From contig NZ_BLTJ01000009.1 of NCBI RefSeq assembly GCF_013282095.1, forward strand, positions 1 to 64,000: a stretch of DNA of 64,000 nucleotides, in the 5' to 3' direction. Each line of letters opens with the position of its first letter. The first letter of the stretch is position 1. A program made the position numbers and the translations under genes. Positions 51,877 through 60,319 of the stretch are shown in pieces. The stretch is from Enterocloster alcoholdehydrogenati. GTDB lineage: Bacteria > Bacillota > Clostridia > Lachnospirales > Lachnospiraceae. Below the pieces are notes generated by a model, which was given only the letters and a program-made list of their open reading frames with translations, had not been told where the DNA came from and did no database searches.

Positions 51877-53007
51877 CTAATAAATGTAAAGTTCCAATGT
51901 TTTATCAGTAACGTCATTCCAACTATACTTATTACAAATAAAATCCACTACTTTATTCCTATATTCTGCAACAATTTCAGGATGATCACAAAGCATCTGA
52001 CTTTTTTTCTTAAGGTCATTAACATTAGACTTTTCAAAAATAACAGCCTTATCCTCCACCACTGCTACACATTCTTCAATATCAGAAACCAAACAACAAT
52101 TCCCGTAGCTCATTGCTTCCAGTAAGCTCAATGGCATTCCTTCCAAATCTGAAGGAAGTATGTAGACATAAGCGTTACTGTAAAGTTCCTCCAATAGAAC
52201 CCCCTGAACAAAACCGGTAAATAAAATTCGCTCATCGCCTTCTGCCATTTTTTCTAACTCTTTCATAAATCCATCGGTATCAGAAGCCCCCCCAGCAACA
52301 ACCAGTTTTTTATCCGTTTTTACATTCTTAAACGATTCTACCAAATATCGAAGTCCCTTCTCCGGAACTATCCTTCCTAAAAATAAGAAATAGCCATCTT
52401 TCGTTAAGCCAAACTTCTCTTTTATAAGATTTGCTTCTCTACAAACTGGTTTATTTACCCCATTCGGAATAAAATGTGTTTCTCTACCATAGGTATCCAA
52501 AAAGTATCTTTGAACTCCAGTTGATAAAACAATAATTTCATCTGCATACTTTACCGCATTGCGTTCACCCTGATGAATAAACTTAGAACCGAATCCACTT
52601 TTCCACTTTTCGCGGGACCAGTCAAGTCCATGCACCGTCACAACTACTTTTTTTTGAAACAGCTTAGGAATCCAGCAAAAAAATGCTGGTCCCTCTGCAT
52701 GAATATGTACCACATCATAATTTCCCAGAGCCGTGAAAAGTGCTGCGAAAAATGATGATGATACTGCTGCAAGCCCCTTCTTTTTAATCGTCGGAACAAT
52801 TTTTAATCGAATTCCTTTATAATCCTTTGTTGCTTTTGTATCGTATCCAGCACCACTCACGTGATGTCCTGCTCTGCTATAGCAGGTGATTTGGTGTCCT
52901 ATCTGAACCATTCTGGTACACAGTTCTTCCACAACAATTTCTATCCCCCCCTCACGAGAAGGAATTCTCTTGTGTCCGAACATTGCTATTTTTAAATTAC
53001 TTTTCAT
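51877..53007 (-). CDS. Glycosyltransferase, GT4 type
   Basis: 376 residues. GHKRIPSREGGIEIVVEELC near the N-terminus is typical of rhamnosyl- or glucosyltransferases that act second after the initiating transferase. The C-domain has YFLFLGRIVPEKGLRYLVES and PSDLEGMPLSLLEAM. It is directly downstream of the initiating sugar transferase. Confidence 0.9.
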   Translation of the reverse strand: MKSNLKIAMFGHKRIPSREGGIEIVVEELCTRMVQIGHQITCYSRAGHHVSGAGYDTKATKDYKGIRLKIVPTIKKKGLAAVSSSFFAALFTALGNYDVVHIHAEGPAFFCWIPKLFQKKVVVTVHGLDWSREKWKSGFGSKFIHQGERNAVKYADEIIVLSTGVQRYFLDTYGRETHFIPNGVNKPVCREANLIKEKFGLTKDGYFLFLGRIVPEKGLRYLVESFKNVKTDKKLVVAGGASDTDGFMKELEKMAEGDERILFTGFVQGVLLEELYSNAYVYILPSDLEGMPLSLLEAMSYGNCCLVSDIEECVAVVEDKAVIFEKSNVNDLKKKSQMLCDHPEIVAEYRNKVVDFICNKYSWNDVTDKTLELYIY

Positions 53008-53027
53008 AAAACTCCTTATCCCCCTCT

Positions 53028-54446
53028 TTACTCCGCCCCTCTATGCATCAGCACCACCAGCACCGTCTGTACCAGTATCCTGCAGTCCAGCCAGATGGAC
53101 CAGTTATCGATATACTCCAGATCCAGTTTCACCACATCTTCAAAGTTCTGGATCTCGCTGCGGCCGCTGACCTGCCACATTCCTGTAATGCCTGGTTTCA
53201 GGCTCAGACGTCTTTTGTGGTGTTCCTCGTACTGCATAAATTCGTCCAGCGTGGGGGGTCTTGTTCCTACCAGGCTCATGTCGCCTTTAAGCACATTGAA
53301 AAACTGGGGGAACTCGTCGATGCTGGTTTTTCTTATGAATTTTCCTACCTTTGTGATTCTTGGATCATCCTTCATCTTGAACATGAGGCCGTCCATCTGG
53401 TTCTGGGCCATGAGCTCTTTTTTGCGCTCCTCGGCGTCCATGTACATAGAGCGGAATTTGTAGATGGAAAACTGGCGGCCATTGCGGCCGATGCGGGTCT
53501 GTTTAAAGATCACAGGCCCAGGTGATTCCAGATAAATAGCCGGCACTACGAATATAGACAAAACCAATGTGAACAGAATTCCTACCAAACCTCCTGCGAT
53601 GTCCATGGCACGCTTTAAGAACAGTTCTACAGGCTCAAAGATCCGCGGACAGTAGGTCAGCACTCGGTAGACACCGAAATTTTCTATGGCCTTTTCTTTT
53701 TCATCCATACCGAAGGTATTGACAGTGATATGTACCACAATTCCCAGTGCCTCCAGGCGTCGGATCAGGTCATTTAGCTTCTCTCGGCACATAGTGGGAA
53801 GGCATAAGAGGGCCTCGTCTACTACTTCTTTTTTCAGGTATTCCGTCAGGCCGTCCGGATTGGACCAGAGGTAGCTTCCGTTTTCGTTACGGCCTACCTG
53901 GTTTAATTCTACCTTTCCGTGGACGTACATCACTGCAATCGCTGAAACATCGTAGTCATACAGATTGGCATTGACAACCTGGTTCATTACGTTTAATACA
54001 TTGCTGTCACAGGCGCAGATTAACAGACGTTTTCTGTTTTCCGGTTTTCCGTAGTGCCGAAACAGAAGAGTCTTGATCATCAGACGTCCCAGGTACATGG
54101 TCAGCGTATTAAACAGGAAAAATAATATATAAAACTTGCGGGAAGAATTGTCCCCCAATTTGAATGCAAATAGAATGAATGTCAGAGCCATTACCATATA
54201 GAAGTTGTCGGTAATGACCACACGCAGCTCGTTCCAGTGGCTGCGCTTCATAATAGGCTTGTCCGGCTGGTAGAATAGCAAAACTACCAGATAAATGAAG
54301 AGCATAAGGACACAGCCGTACCAGTGCCCAAGCTGGAAACTTCCGGCGTCCAGGGAAGCGAATCGACCCAACAGAGCCATTATAAATGACAAAATGACTG
54401 CAATGCTGTCTGCCAACATATAAAAGGATCTGTTTCGGATCAGCAT
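53028..54446 (-). CDS. Initiating sugar transferase (polyprenyl glycosylphosphotransferase)
   Basis: 472 residues. Four to five N-terminal membrane helices, a CoA-binding-like middle domain and a C-terminal Bac_transf domain from about residue 285 (LFLKRAMDIAGGLVGILF, FSIYKFRSMYMDAEERK, SLVGTRPPTLDEF). It loads the first sugar-1-phosphate on undecaprenyl phosphate. The GC content is higher than in the glycosyltransferases that follow. Confidence 0.93.
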   Translation of the reverse strand: MLIRNRSFYMLADSIAVILSFIMALLGRFASLDAGSFQLGHWYGCVLMLFIYLVVLLFYQPDKPIMKRSHWNELRVVITDNFYMVMALTFILFAFKLGDNSSRKFYILFFLFNTLTMYLGRLMIKTLLFRHYGKPENRKRLLICACDSNVLNVMNQVVNANLYDYDVSAIAVMYVHGKVELNQVGRNENGSYLWSNPDGLTEYLKKEVVDEALLCLPTMCREKLNDLIRRLEALGIVVHITVNTFGMDEKEKAIENFGVYRVLTYCPRIFEPVELFLKRAMDIAGGLVGILFTLVLSIFVVPAIYLESPGPVIFKQTRIGRNGRQFSIYKFRSMYMDAEERKKELMAQNQMDGLMFKMKDDPRITKVGKFIRKTSIDEFPQFFNVLKGDMSLVGTRPPTLDEFMQYEEHHKRRLSLKPGITGMWQVSGRSEIQNFEDVVKLDLEYIDNWSIWLDCRILVQTVLVVLMHRGAE

Positions 54447-54449
54447 ACC

Positions 54450-54683
54450 TTATTTCTCCTCATTATTGTAATGTTTCTTAAAAATCCCCTTCTCAATGGC
54501 TGCTACCAGGCCAAAACCTGCAGCCAGAAACAATAGCTCGTATGTAAGGATATCCCAGTGAAACTCTCCCTGAAATGGGGTTGTTCTTTGAATTACTGCA
54601 CAGTTTCTGATCTGGAATGCGGACCAGACCATCACTGCCGCCATCAGAATTTCAACTATTTTTCTCATACCTGTAGATTTCAT
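54450..54683 (-). CDS. Small membrane protein in the capsule operon
   Basis: 77 residues with two hydrophobic segments (about 6-25 and 45-65) and a charged tail (KKHYNNEEK). GGGGAGAGATCA precedes the ATG. No family recognised; conserved position between the secreted protein and the sugar transferase suggests a membrane accessory. Confidence 0.65.
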   Translation of the reverse strand: MKSTGMRKIVEILMAAVMVWSAFQIRNCAVIQRTTPFQGEFHWDILTYELLFLAAGFGLVAAIEKGIFKKHYNNEEK

Positions 54684-54719
54684 TGATCTCTCCCCTTTTC
54701 CTCTGCATTTTTTCTTAAT

Positions 54720-54742
54720 CCGGGCTGCTTTGGGCAGCCCGG
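54720..54742. other. Intra-operon hairpin
   Basis: CCGGGCTGC and GCAGCCCGG with a 5-nt loop in the gap after the secreted-protein gene. No T-run on either strand, so it may act as an RNA-stability or partial attenuation element rather than a terminator. Confidence 0.4.
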
Positions 54743-54765
54743 GATCAGCATAAGATAAGCGTTTA

Positions 54766-55446
54766 TCAGCGCTTATAGATAACTGAGAACGTTCCGGAGT
54801 TCGGAATGGTCACATGGATCATCTTATTTGCTGCATCAATAGAAGTGGGTGTAAGCAGCTCCCACTTGGATGTCATGTTGTTGTAAAACAGTACCTGTAC
54901 TGTTCCAAGACCCTCTACCAGATTTGGTACATACAGCGGCAAATCAGTCGCTCCTGTTTTCTCTACTCTGGTGCCTGCCTGATAGGTCATAACAGCTGTG
55001 GTTCCCACCAGGGCGTTGTAGCCGTTTAAGTCCAGACCCGTTCCAGCCTGAGTCAGGCTGTTTCCGCTATTGATGGCCTGAATAGAAGATACTACATCTT
55101 CCGGCAGGCCACTTACTGCACTGTCGCTTCCCTGTACGAACTCAATGCCCGTATCGCCTACAACTGCCTGGCCGCCGCTGTGGCTGGCAGTTCCGCCCTC
55201 AGTAGGGGATGTAACGCCACTTGCAGTTTGTCCGCCGGGTGTTGAGGATGCTGCGCTATTTCCTGTGCCGGATGAGGATGATCCGCCCGTTACCCGGTCA
55301 ACACGCTCACCGATATCGTAGTCGTCATCGTCATCATCGCTTGGAATCACAACGCCGGTTCCTGGACTGTTTGCCGCAAATACGGATGCATACTGGGAAA
55401 CGGCCAAAGCCGCTGCCATTGCAATCACTACTGCTTTTTTCTTCAT
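54766..55446 (-). CDS. Secreted Ser/Gly/Thr-rich protein of the capsule locus
   Basis: 226 residues. Signal peptide MKKKAVVIAMAAALAVSQYA with likely cleavage after VFA. A run of six aspartates follows, then a low-complexity Ser/Gly/Thr linker to about residue 100 and a folded C-terminal domain ending GTFSVIYKR. No LPXTG anchor. It lies between LCP ligase and the initiating transferase; a cell-surface assembly role is possible, not shown. Confidence 0.75.
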   Translation of the reverse strand: MKKKAVVIAMAAALAVSQYASVFAANSPGTGVVIPSDDDDDDYDIGERVDRVTGGSSSSGTGNSAASSTPGGQTASGVTSPTEGGTASHSGGQAVVGDTGIEFVQGSDSAVSGLPEDVVSSIQAINSGNSLTQAGTGLDLNGYNALVGTTAVMTYQAGTRVEKTGATDLPLYVPNLVEGLGTVQVLFYNNMTSKWELLTPTSIDAANKMIHVTIPNSGTFSVIYKR

Positions 55447-55482
55447 GATGATTTACCTTTCCTTTCCTTTTGATGGCTTGTT

Positions 55483-56556
55483 CTATGCTTCAACCCTGTA
55501 AAACAGGTCTAGAACCATTTGTTTTGTGTGTTCCAAATCCGGATAGTATTCGTCATAAATCTTTGTCTCTACCCCTTTTCCCGGCAGAATCTGAATATCG
55601 TCTCCGCTTAACTGCTGACTGCTGTTTAAAAATGCCATACACATATCCAGGTACTGGTCTTTAGAAAGATTCGTTACCATATACGGCGCGGCTATGTCCA
55701 GGAGTTTAAGAGCCAGTCCGTCTTCTTTAACCGCCTTTTCTCTCATGGAAGCGGCATAGCCGGTGATGTAGCTTTCCTGACGCTGCAGACGTGTAATGGC
55801 GCTCTGGTTCTTTTTTGTATCGCGGTAACGCAGGAAGGCCTCTGCCTGGTCTCCCATAAGGGTGATGGAAGAACCTGACTTAAAATCTGGATCCCGACTT
55901 TCTAATTCTGGATCATCAATGGCAACAGTAACTCCTCCTACGGCATCGTTGAGCTTCGCCAGAGCTCCCATGCTGACTGCCATATATCCGTCGATCTTTA
56001 AACCGCCCAGAAGTTCCGTTACTGCCTCGCACATATACTGGCAGCTCTTTTCCCGGCCGTCACCGTAGGCGTAAGCCAATGTGAGGTGCTGAGTATCATA
56101 GCCGAGGATATTTCCACTTAAATCTGTCAGGGGAATACTTGTCATGGTATCACGGGGAATCGCCAGGATTCGGACCGTGTCTCTGATTGTGTCCTGGGCT
56201 ACAAGGAAAATGCCGTCAGACTGTCCGCCGGCTCCTGCTACAGTTGTCTGGGTCAGCTCATCCCTGCGGTCGATTCCCATACACAGGAATGCTTTTATAT
56301 AAGTGTTGCGGCGGTATGTTTTCCCCTCATACTCTACCCGATCCCGATTCTGGCCATAAAACGATTCTTCTGAAGGTAAGGTTTCCTTTGCCTGGCTGTT
56401 CCAGGCCTGATTCTCCTGAACCGCCAATTTTTTTTCCTGCCAGAGATTCCAGGTCACGGCTGCAAAGAGGATCACCAGCACCATGGCTGCTGTAATAAGA
56501 AATTCCCTTAAATAACTTCGGGAGAATCCGGTCTGTTTTTTACCGTTCTGTTTCAC
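55483..56556 (-). CDS. LytR-CpsA-Psr family glycopolymer ligase
   Basis: 357 residues. A single N-terminal membrane helix (about 17-38) and an extracellular LCP domain: RILAIPRDTMTSIPL, NDAVGGVTVAIDDPE and AEAFLRYRDTKKNQSAITRL with the conserved arginines. These enzymes attach polysaccharide from the lipid carrier to peptidoglycan. The start overlaps the CpsD stop by 17 nt. Confidence 0.92.
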   Translation of the reverse strand: MKQNGKKQTGFSRSYLREFLITAAMVLVILFAAVTWNLWQEKKLAVQENQAWNSQAKETLPSEESFYGQNRDRVEYEGKTYRRNTYIKAFLCMGIDRRDELTQTTVAGAGGQSDGIFLVAQDTIRDTVRILAIPRDTMTSIPLTDLSGNILGYDTQHLTLAYAYGDGREKSCQYMCEAVTELLGGLKIDGYMAVSMGALAKLNDAVGGVTVAIDDPELESRDPDFKSGSSITLMGDQAEAFLRYRDTKKNQSAITRLQRQESYITGYAASMREKAVKEDGLALKLLDIAAPYMVTNLSKDQYLDMCMAFLNSSQQLSGDDIQILPGKGVETKIYDEYYPDLEHTKQMVLDLFYRVEA

Positions 56557-57304
56557 AGCTCACCCTTTCCCGCACAGAATCATAGCCAATACTTTCGTCT
56601 GTTCCATATTTGCTGTAATATTTCTTATAGTATTTCCCATAGTACTTCTTATAGTATCCGGCCCCATATTCGCCGCCTACCCGATTGAGCACCGTTCCCA
56701 GAATCCGGCAGCCGCTCTTCTCCAACTGTGTCTTCACCTTCTGAACCATGCGGTAGCTAATAGCTCCGCTCTCTACTACAATAACCGCCCCATCGCACTG
56801 GCTTGCGATAATGGCTCCGTCGATCAGATTCAGCATGGGAGGCGTATCGATGATAATATAGTCATAAATCTCTCTGGCGTTCTCCAGCATCCGCTTAAAC
56901 AGCTCGTCTTCCAGAAGTTCCGCCGGATTAGGGGAGTAAGGGCCTGCAAGGATCAGGTCTACATTTTCCACATTGGTATGGTACGTAACCTCTCCCAGTT
57001 TTTTCTGACCGCTCAGGTACTGGGACAAGCCATTGGGGCGTCCGCTGATCTCGTGGCGCTTGACCAGTACGGATTTGCGGATATCGGCATCCACCAGAAG
57101 AACCTTTTTTCCAATACTTCCCAGAGAAGCGGCTACTGCTACCGTAGTAGCGCTTTTTCCTTCTCCAGACACGGTACTGGTAAAAAGAATCGTCTTTATG
57201 CTGCTGCCGCAGAACTGAAGATTGGTTCGCAGGGTCTTAACTGCCTCTGTATAGTAATAATCACTTCTCTCCGTATTCTTAAGTTCCAGTCGCATCTCCA
57301 TCAT
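56540..57304 (-). CDS. cpsD: Capsule tyrosine kinase, CpsD/CapB type
   Basis: 254 residues. Walker A is in TSTVSGEGKSATTVAVA, Walker A' in VLLVDADIRKSV and Walker B in YDYIIIDTPP. The C-terminus has a dense tyrosine cluster (YYKKYYGKYYKKYYSKYG) that is the autophosphorylation tail. It needs the Wzz-type membrane protein encoded just upstream for activation and the CpsB phosphatase for reset. Confidence 0.93.
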   Translation of the reverse strand: MMEMRLELKNTERSDYYYTEAVKTLRTNLQFCGSSIKTILFTSTVSGEGKSATTVAVAASLGSIGKKVLLVDADIRKSVLVKRHEISGRPNGLSQYLSGQKKLGEVTYHTNVENVDLILAGPYSPNPAELLEDELFKRMLENAREIYDYIIIDTPPMLNLIDGAIIASQCDGAVIVVESGAISYRMVQKVKTQLEKSGCRILGTVLNRVGGEYGAGYYKKYYGKYYKKYYSKYGTDESIGYDSVRERVSCETER

Positions 57305-58054
57305 TTATACCTCCCCTTTCTTACTATTCTTTTTCCTGCTTGTTCCCTTTTTCTCAACGTTCTTGTTCTCATCTGCGTCAGGGACGGAAGCAAGGACGGT
57401 AAGCCCCAGATATTTCTCCACATCCTCCTCCGTCTTAATGGTATCATTCATAATCACCTTTAAGCATATGATGCCACTAATCAATATTGCTGCTATCAGT
57501 CCGCCCATAATCGCATTCTTTTTGGTGTTGGGCGAACTTGGATATACCGCCGGAACACCTTCTTCGATGATCTTTGGAGGAACCATTTCCATAATATCGC
57601 CTATGTAGTTGGATGAGGTCTTTGCTACTTCCTCAGCCAGTGCCTGAGCCCGGATGGGATCCGTATCTGAAATAGTAATGGACAGCACTCTCGTATCCGT
57701 TGGATTTCCGATACTGATTTTGTTCTTTAATTCTTCAACAGACATATTCAGACCCTGATTCTCAATCACCTGCTCTAATACAGGGCGGCTGGTTACCAGC
57801 ACGCTGTAATCTTTCGTCAGCTGGCTTCCAATCTGCAGATCGGCTAGAGAAGTCAGCGTTGTTTCTTTTGAGAGAACATATACCATAGCCGTAGACTTAT
57901 ATATGGGTGTCAATACCATTTTGCTGTAAAATCCCGCGCCAAGTCCGCCTACGATAACCCCCAGAAGAATCAGCCACAGCTTTTTCTTTAAGGCGCAGCA
58001 CAGCTCTAATAAATCAATCTGTATCTCGTCATTCTCTTCATGTCTCTTTTCCAT
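57305..58054 (-). CDS. Chain-length regulator/kinase activator (Wzz, CpsC/CapA type)
   Basis: 249 residues. A Wzz domain with membrane helices at about 25-47 and 183-205. VYPSSPNTKKNAIMGGLIAA is the typical Pro-rich motif before the second helix. The cytoplasmic tail is Lys-rich. It controls polymer length and activates CpsD, whose gene begins immediately after its stop codon. Confidence 0.9.
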   Translation of the reverse strand: MEKRHEENDEIQIDLLELCCALKKKLWLILLGVIVGGLGAGFYSKMVLTPIYKSTAMVYVLSKETTLTSLADLQIGSQLTKDYSVLVTSRPVLEQVIENQGLNMSVEELKNKISIGNPTDTRVLSITISDTDPIRAQALAEEVAKTSSNYIGDIMEMVPPKIIEEGVPAVYPSSPNTKKNAIMGGLIAAILISGIICLKVIMNDTIKTEEDVEKYLGLTVLASVPDADENKNVEKKGTSRKKNSKKGEV

Positions 58055-58091
58055 AATTTTACAATCCCTTTTCCCTGTTGTAGTAAATATG

Positions 58092-58805
58092 TTACAGCAT
58101 CCTGTCTTTCAGTATAAATACCTGATTATTTCCAACGATCCCCTGTATCTGTGCCGGAGACAATCGTTTCGCCAAACATTCTGCCGCTGCCTCAAGCCGC
58201 GGAGGCCGATGGCCTATATTGTGCATATCCGATGCAAGAAAATGAATGCGGCCCTGCATAACCGCTCTTCGGCACCAGAAAGCAGTCTTATCAAGAATAC
58301 CTCCCAAAATACTTCCCGCATTTGCCTGAAGGTAAGCTCCGCTATCAATCAGTTCCTCAACTCTGCTGTCTTCTCTGAGGCACCGATACCGTTCCGCATG
58401 AGCTATAATTGGAAAATAACCGGTCTGTACCAGTTCCCGTACTGCTCTCCATACCCGCTGGTAGCTGTCATTCGGCTGAAATTCCACCAACACATAACGG
58501 CTTCCTGCCAGTGACAGAGCCTTTCCCTGCTCAAGATAAATGGGAAGATCTTCAAAATAGAGGATTTCCTGCCCAAGACTGACCGTTAATTCGAGTCCGG
58601 CATTCTGTGCCAGCTTCTGCGCCTGATCCCTGAGGCTTACCAGCTTATCAATATCAACCCGACTTGAATAATGAGGCGTGGCAATCATATGTATGGTTCC
58701 CTGTGCATATGCCGTCTGCATCAGCTGCAAAGTATCCTTCCAGGTCCCTGCCCCATCGTCTACTCCTGGGAGAATATGTGTATGTATGTCAATTATCCTA
58801 AACAT
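58092..58805 (-). CDS. cpsB: Capsule tyrosine-protein phosphatase, CpsB/PHP family
   Basis: 237 residues. The PHP metal site is DIHTHILPGVDDG (His8, His10), with further ligands in TPHYSSRVD, GQEI, IAHAERY and SDMHN. Mn-dependent phosphatase that dephosphorylates CpsD. First enzyme gene of the operon. Confidence 0.93.
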   Translation of the reverse strand: MFRIIDIHTHILPGVDDGAGTWKDTLQLMQTAYAQGTIHMIATPHYSSRVDIDKLVSLRDQAQKLAQNAGLELTVSLGQEILYFEDLPIYLEQGKALSLAGSRYVLVEFQPNDSYQRVWRAVRELVQTGYFPIIAHAERYRCLREDSRVEELIDSGAYLQANAGSILGGILDKTAFWCRRAVMQGRIHFLASDMHNIGHRPPRLEAAAECLAKRLSPAQIQGIVGNNQVFILKDRML

Positions 58806-58833
58806 GGATGCTCCCTCTTATCCGCACACGTCT

Positions 58834-59322
58834 TTAAAGTCCCCTGTACGAAGGAGGAAGAGATGCCGCGGCTGTTTCCGTATACTGGTAGTATAATTGA
58901 TTCAAATAGGGAAGCACTTCTTTTCCCCAGGCATAGCCCGGCATATAGTTGCCTAAAAAACTGTGTACAAATGCAGGGTTTCCTTCAATAAATTCATATA
59001 AATCGCAGGTAAAGCTGCCGGCATTGACAGCGTAGCTTCCGCGCTTTTTAATCAGTATATTTTCAATCCCCCAGTCCTTCAGGATCTTTTTGAGACGATA
59101 ATATATAACCCTGAGATTGTTCTTTGCGATCTGCTCCGGCGACTGCTCATACAGCAGCCATGCCATCTGAGATAAAGATACGCTGCTGCCCCTTCTGTCA
59201 ACAAGAATAGCCAGCATCTCTTTTGCTTTTTCACTGGAAAAATAAATCCGTTCTCTGTTCACAAATACGTCAAAGCCACCAAAGGTTTTGATAAAAATAT
59301 CCATTTCCTCCCTCTGATTCAT
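58834..59322 (-). CDS. Winged-helix regulator without receiver domain, capsule operon leader
   Basis: 162 residues. IKTFGGFDVFVNRERIYFSSEKAKEMLAILVDRRG is the OmpR/SARP-type DNA-binding domain; the C-terminal part resembles the start of a BTAD but is truncated. No phospho-acceptor domain. It lies 28 nt upstream of cpsB and starts at the ATG after AGGAGAAG. Likely controls transcription of the capsule genes. It is a paralogue of the gene at 59,667. Confidence 0.82.
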   Translation of the reverse strand: MNQREEMDIFIKTFGGFDVFVNRERIYFSSEKAKEMLAILVDRRGSSVSLSQMAWLLYEQSPEQIAKNNLRVIYYRLKKILKDWGIENILIKKRGSYAVNAGSFTCDLYEFIEGNPAFVHSFLGNYMPGYAWGKEVLPYLNQLYYQYTETAAASLPPSYRGL

Positions 59323-59666
59323 TGATCTTCTCCTGTAATTTTTATATTTTGTTTATAATTTCGTAAGATTTCTTTTAATACAATACAACATAGCTACTTT
59401 CATAACCGTTACAGATTTTTCCATTTTTGTCATTTTAAGTAGTTTTATTACATTTGTTGTATTTTTCCGTTTACATCTTATTTTTTATATTTAATTTTAA
59501 TTAAACAAAAAAAGGAACTGCATTTTTCCTCTGCAGTTCCTCATGTTTACTAATTTTTTTGTGCATATCTTTCTATTATTCTATAATCAAACCGCAACAG
59601 ATCCACCTCAGCATGGTTTCTCTGAATCGTCTTATGATTGATCTATAGAAGTATCTTTCCATTGTT
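59323..59666. other. Intergenic region between the two capsule regulators
   Basis: 344 bp, very AT-rich. A rho-independent terminator on the minus strand ends the upstream regulator gene: GGAACTGCA (59,540-59,532) with TGCAGTTCC (59,522-59,514) and T7. The remaining 190 bp before the second regulator should carry the capsule promoter, but no -35/-10 pair stands out. An alternative tail of the first regulator in slipped frames runs into 59,573-59,666. Confidence 0.6.
59507..59540 (-). terminator. Rho-independent terminator after the first regulator
   Basis: 9-bp stem with 9-nt loop and a T7 tract on the minus strand. Confidence 0.85.
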
Positions 59667-60146
59667 TCATATACCCCCCCCCCCACCCGTTTTTTGTGCC
59701 TCTATTTCATCAAATTTTTGAATTAGATACGATAATGTAACCTCTGCCCAACTGTATTCAGGCATATATTCCCCCATAAAATACCGATCTTGCGACTTCT
59801 CCATCATATCCCAGGAATCGCATTCAACCATGTCACAGTTAATTGAATACATTCCCCGTCCTTTTTTTACAATGCCCTCTATTCCGCAGGACTCCAGTGT
59901 TTTTTTCAGCCGATGCCAGGCCATATGCACACTCTGCTTTGCAGCGGCATCTTCTTTATCCGATAAAAAATGAGCAAGCTGGGCAAGACTGACTTCTTTT
60001 CCTCCATGATCCACCAGAATCGCAAGAAGCTCCTTGGCTTTGCTGTTTGAAAAATAAATGGCCTTTCCTTTATAGTACAGATCAAACCCATCAAATGTTT
60101 TTATGTAAACCTTATTGCTTTCCTTTGAACTTATCTTTCTGTACAT
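59667..60146 (-). CDS. Winged-helix regulator with an 11-G tract at its end
   Basis: 159 residues. IKTFDGFDLYYKGKAIYFSNSKAKELLAILVDHGGKEV aligns well with the paralogue at 58,834, including YMPEYSW versus YMPGYAW. The C-terminus encoded by the G tract reads QKTGGGGGI. One-base slippage would replace GI by about 32 residues (VYETMERYFYRS...), another frame by YMKQWKDTSIDQS. The paralogue ends about 14 residues beyond the shared region, closest to the last option. Confidence 0.8.
   Translation of the reverse strand: MYRKISSKESNKVYIKTFDGFDLYYKGKAIYFSNSKAKELLAILVDHGGKEVSLAQLAHFLSDKEDAAAKQSVHMAWHRLKKTLESCGIEGIVKKGRGMYSINCDMVECDSWDMMEKSQDRYFMGEYMPEYSWAEVTLSYLIQKFDEIEAQKTGGGGGI
59674..59684. repeat. 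Homopolymer tract, 11 C (11 G on the coding strand)
   Basis: Eleven consecutive C at 59,674-59,684 in an otherwise AT-rich area, inside the last codons of a regulator gene. Such tracts slip during replication. Confidence 0.9.
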
Positions 60147-60237
60147 TTATCTTCCCCCTCGAAACCATTTCTACCCTTATATTAGCACCAAAAGATATAT
60201 AGTTCCAGTAAAATATATGCTAAAAACCAAAAAACAC

Positions 60238-60282
60238 AAAAAGATCCGCAAAGCCTGATATACAGTTTCTGCGGATCTTTTT
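60238..60282. terminator. Bidirectional terminator after nfnB
   Basis: AAAAAGATCCGCA (60,238-60,250) and its complement (60,270-60,282), 13-bp stem with a 19-nt loop and T5 tract. Confidence 0.88.
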
Positions 60283-60319
60283 CATTTCTGTTTTCGGTTT
60301 TAAGACATCGAAGGGAAAC

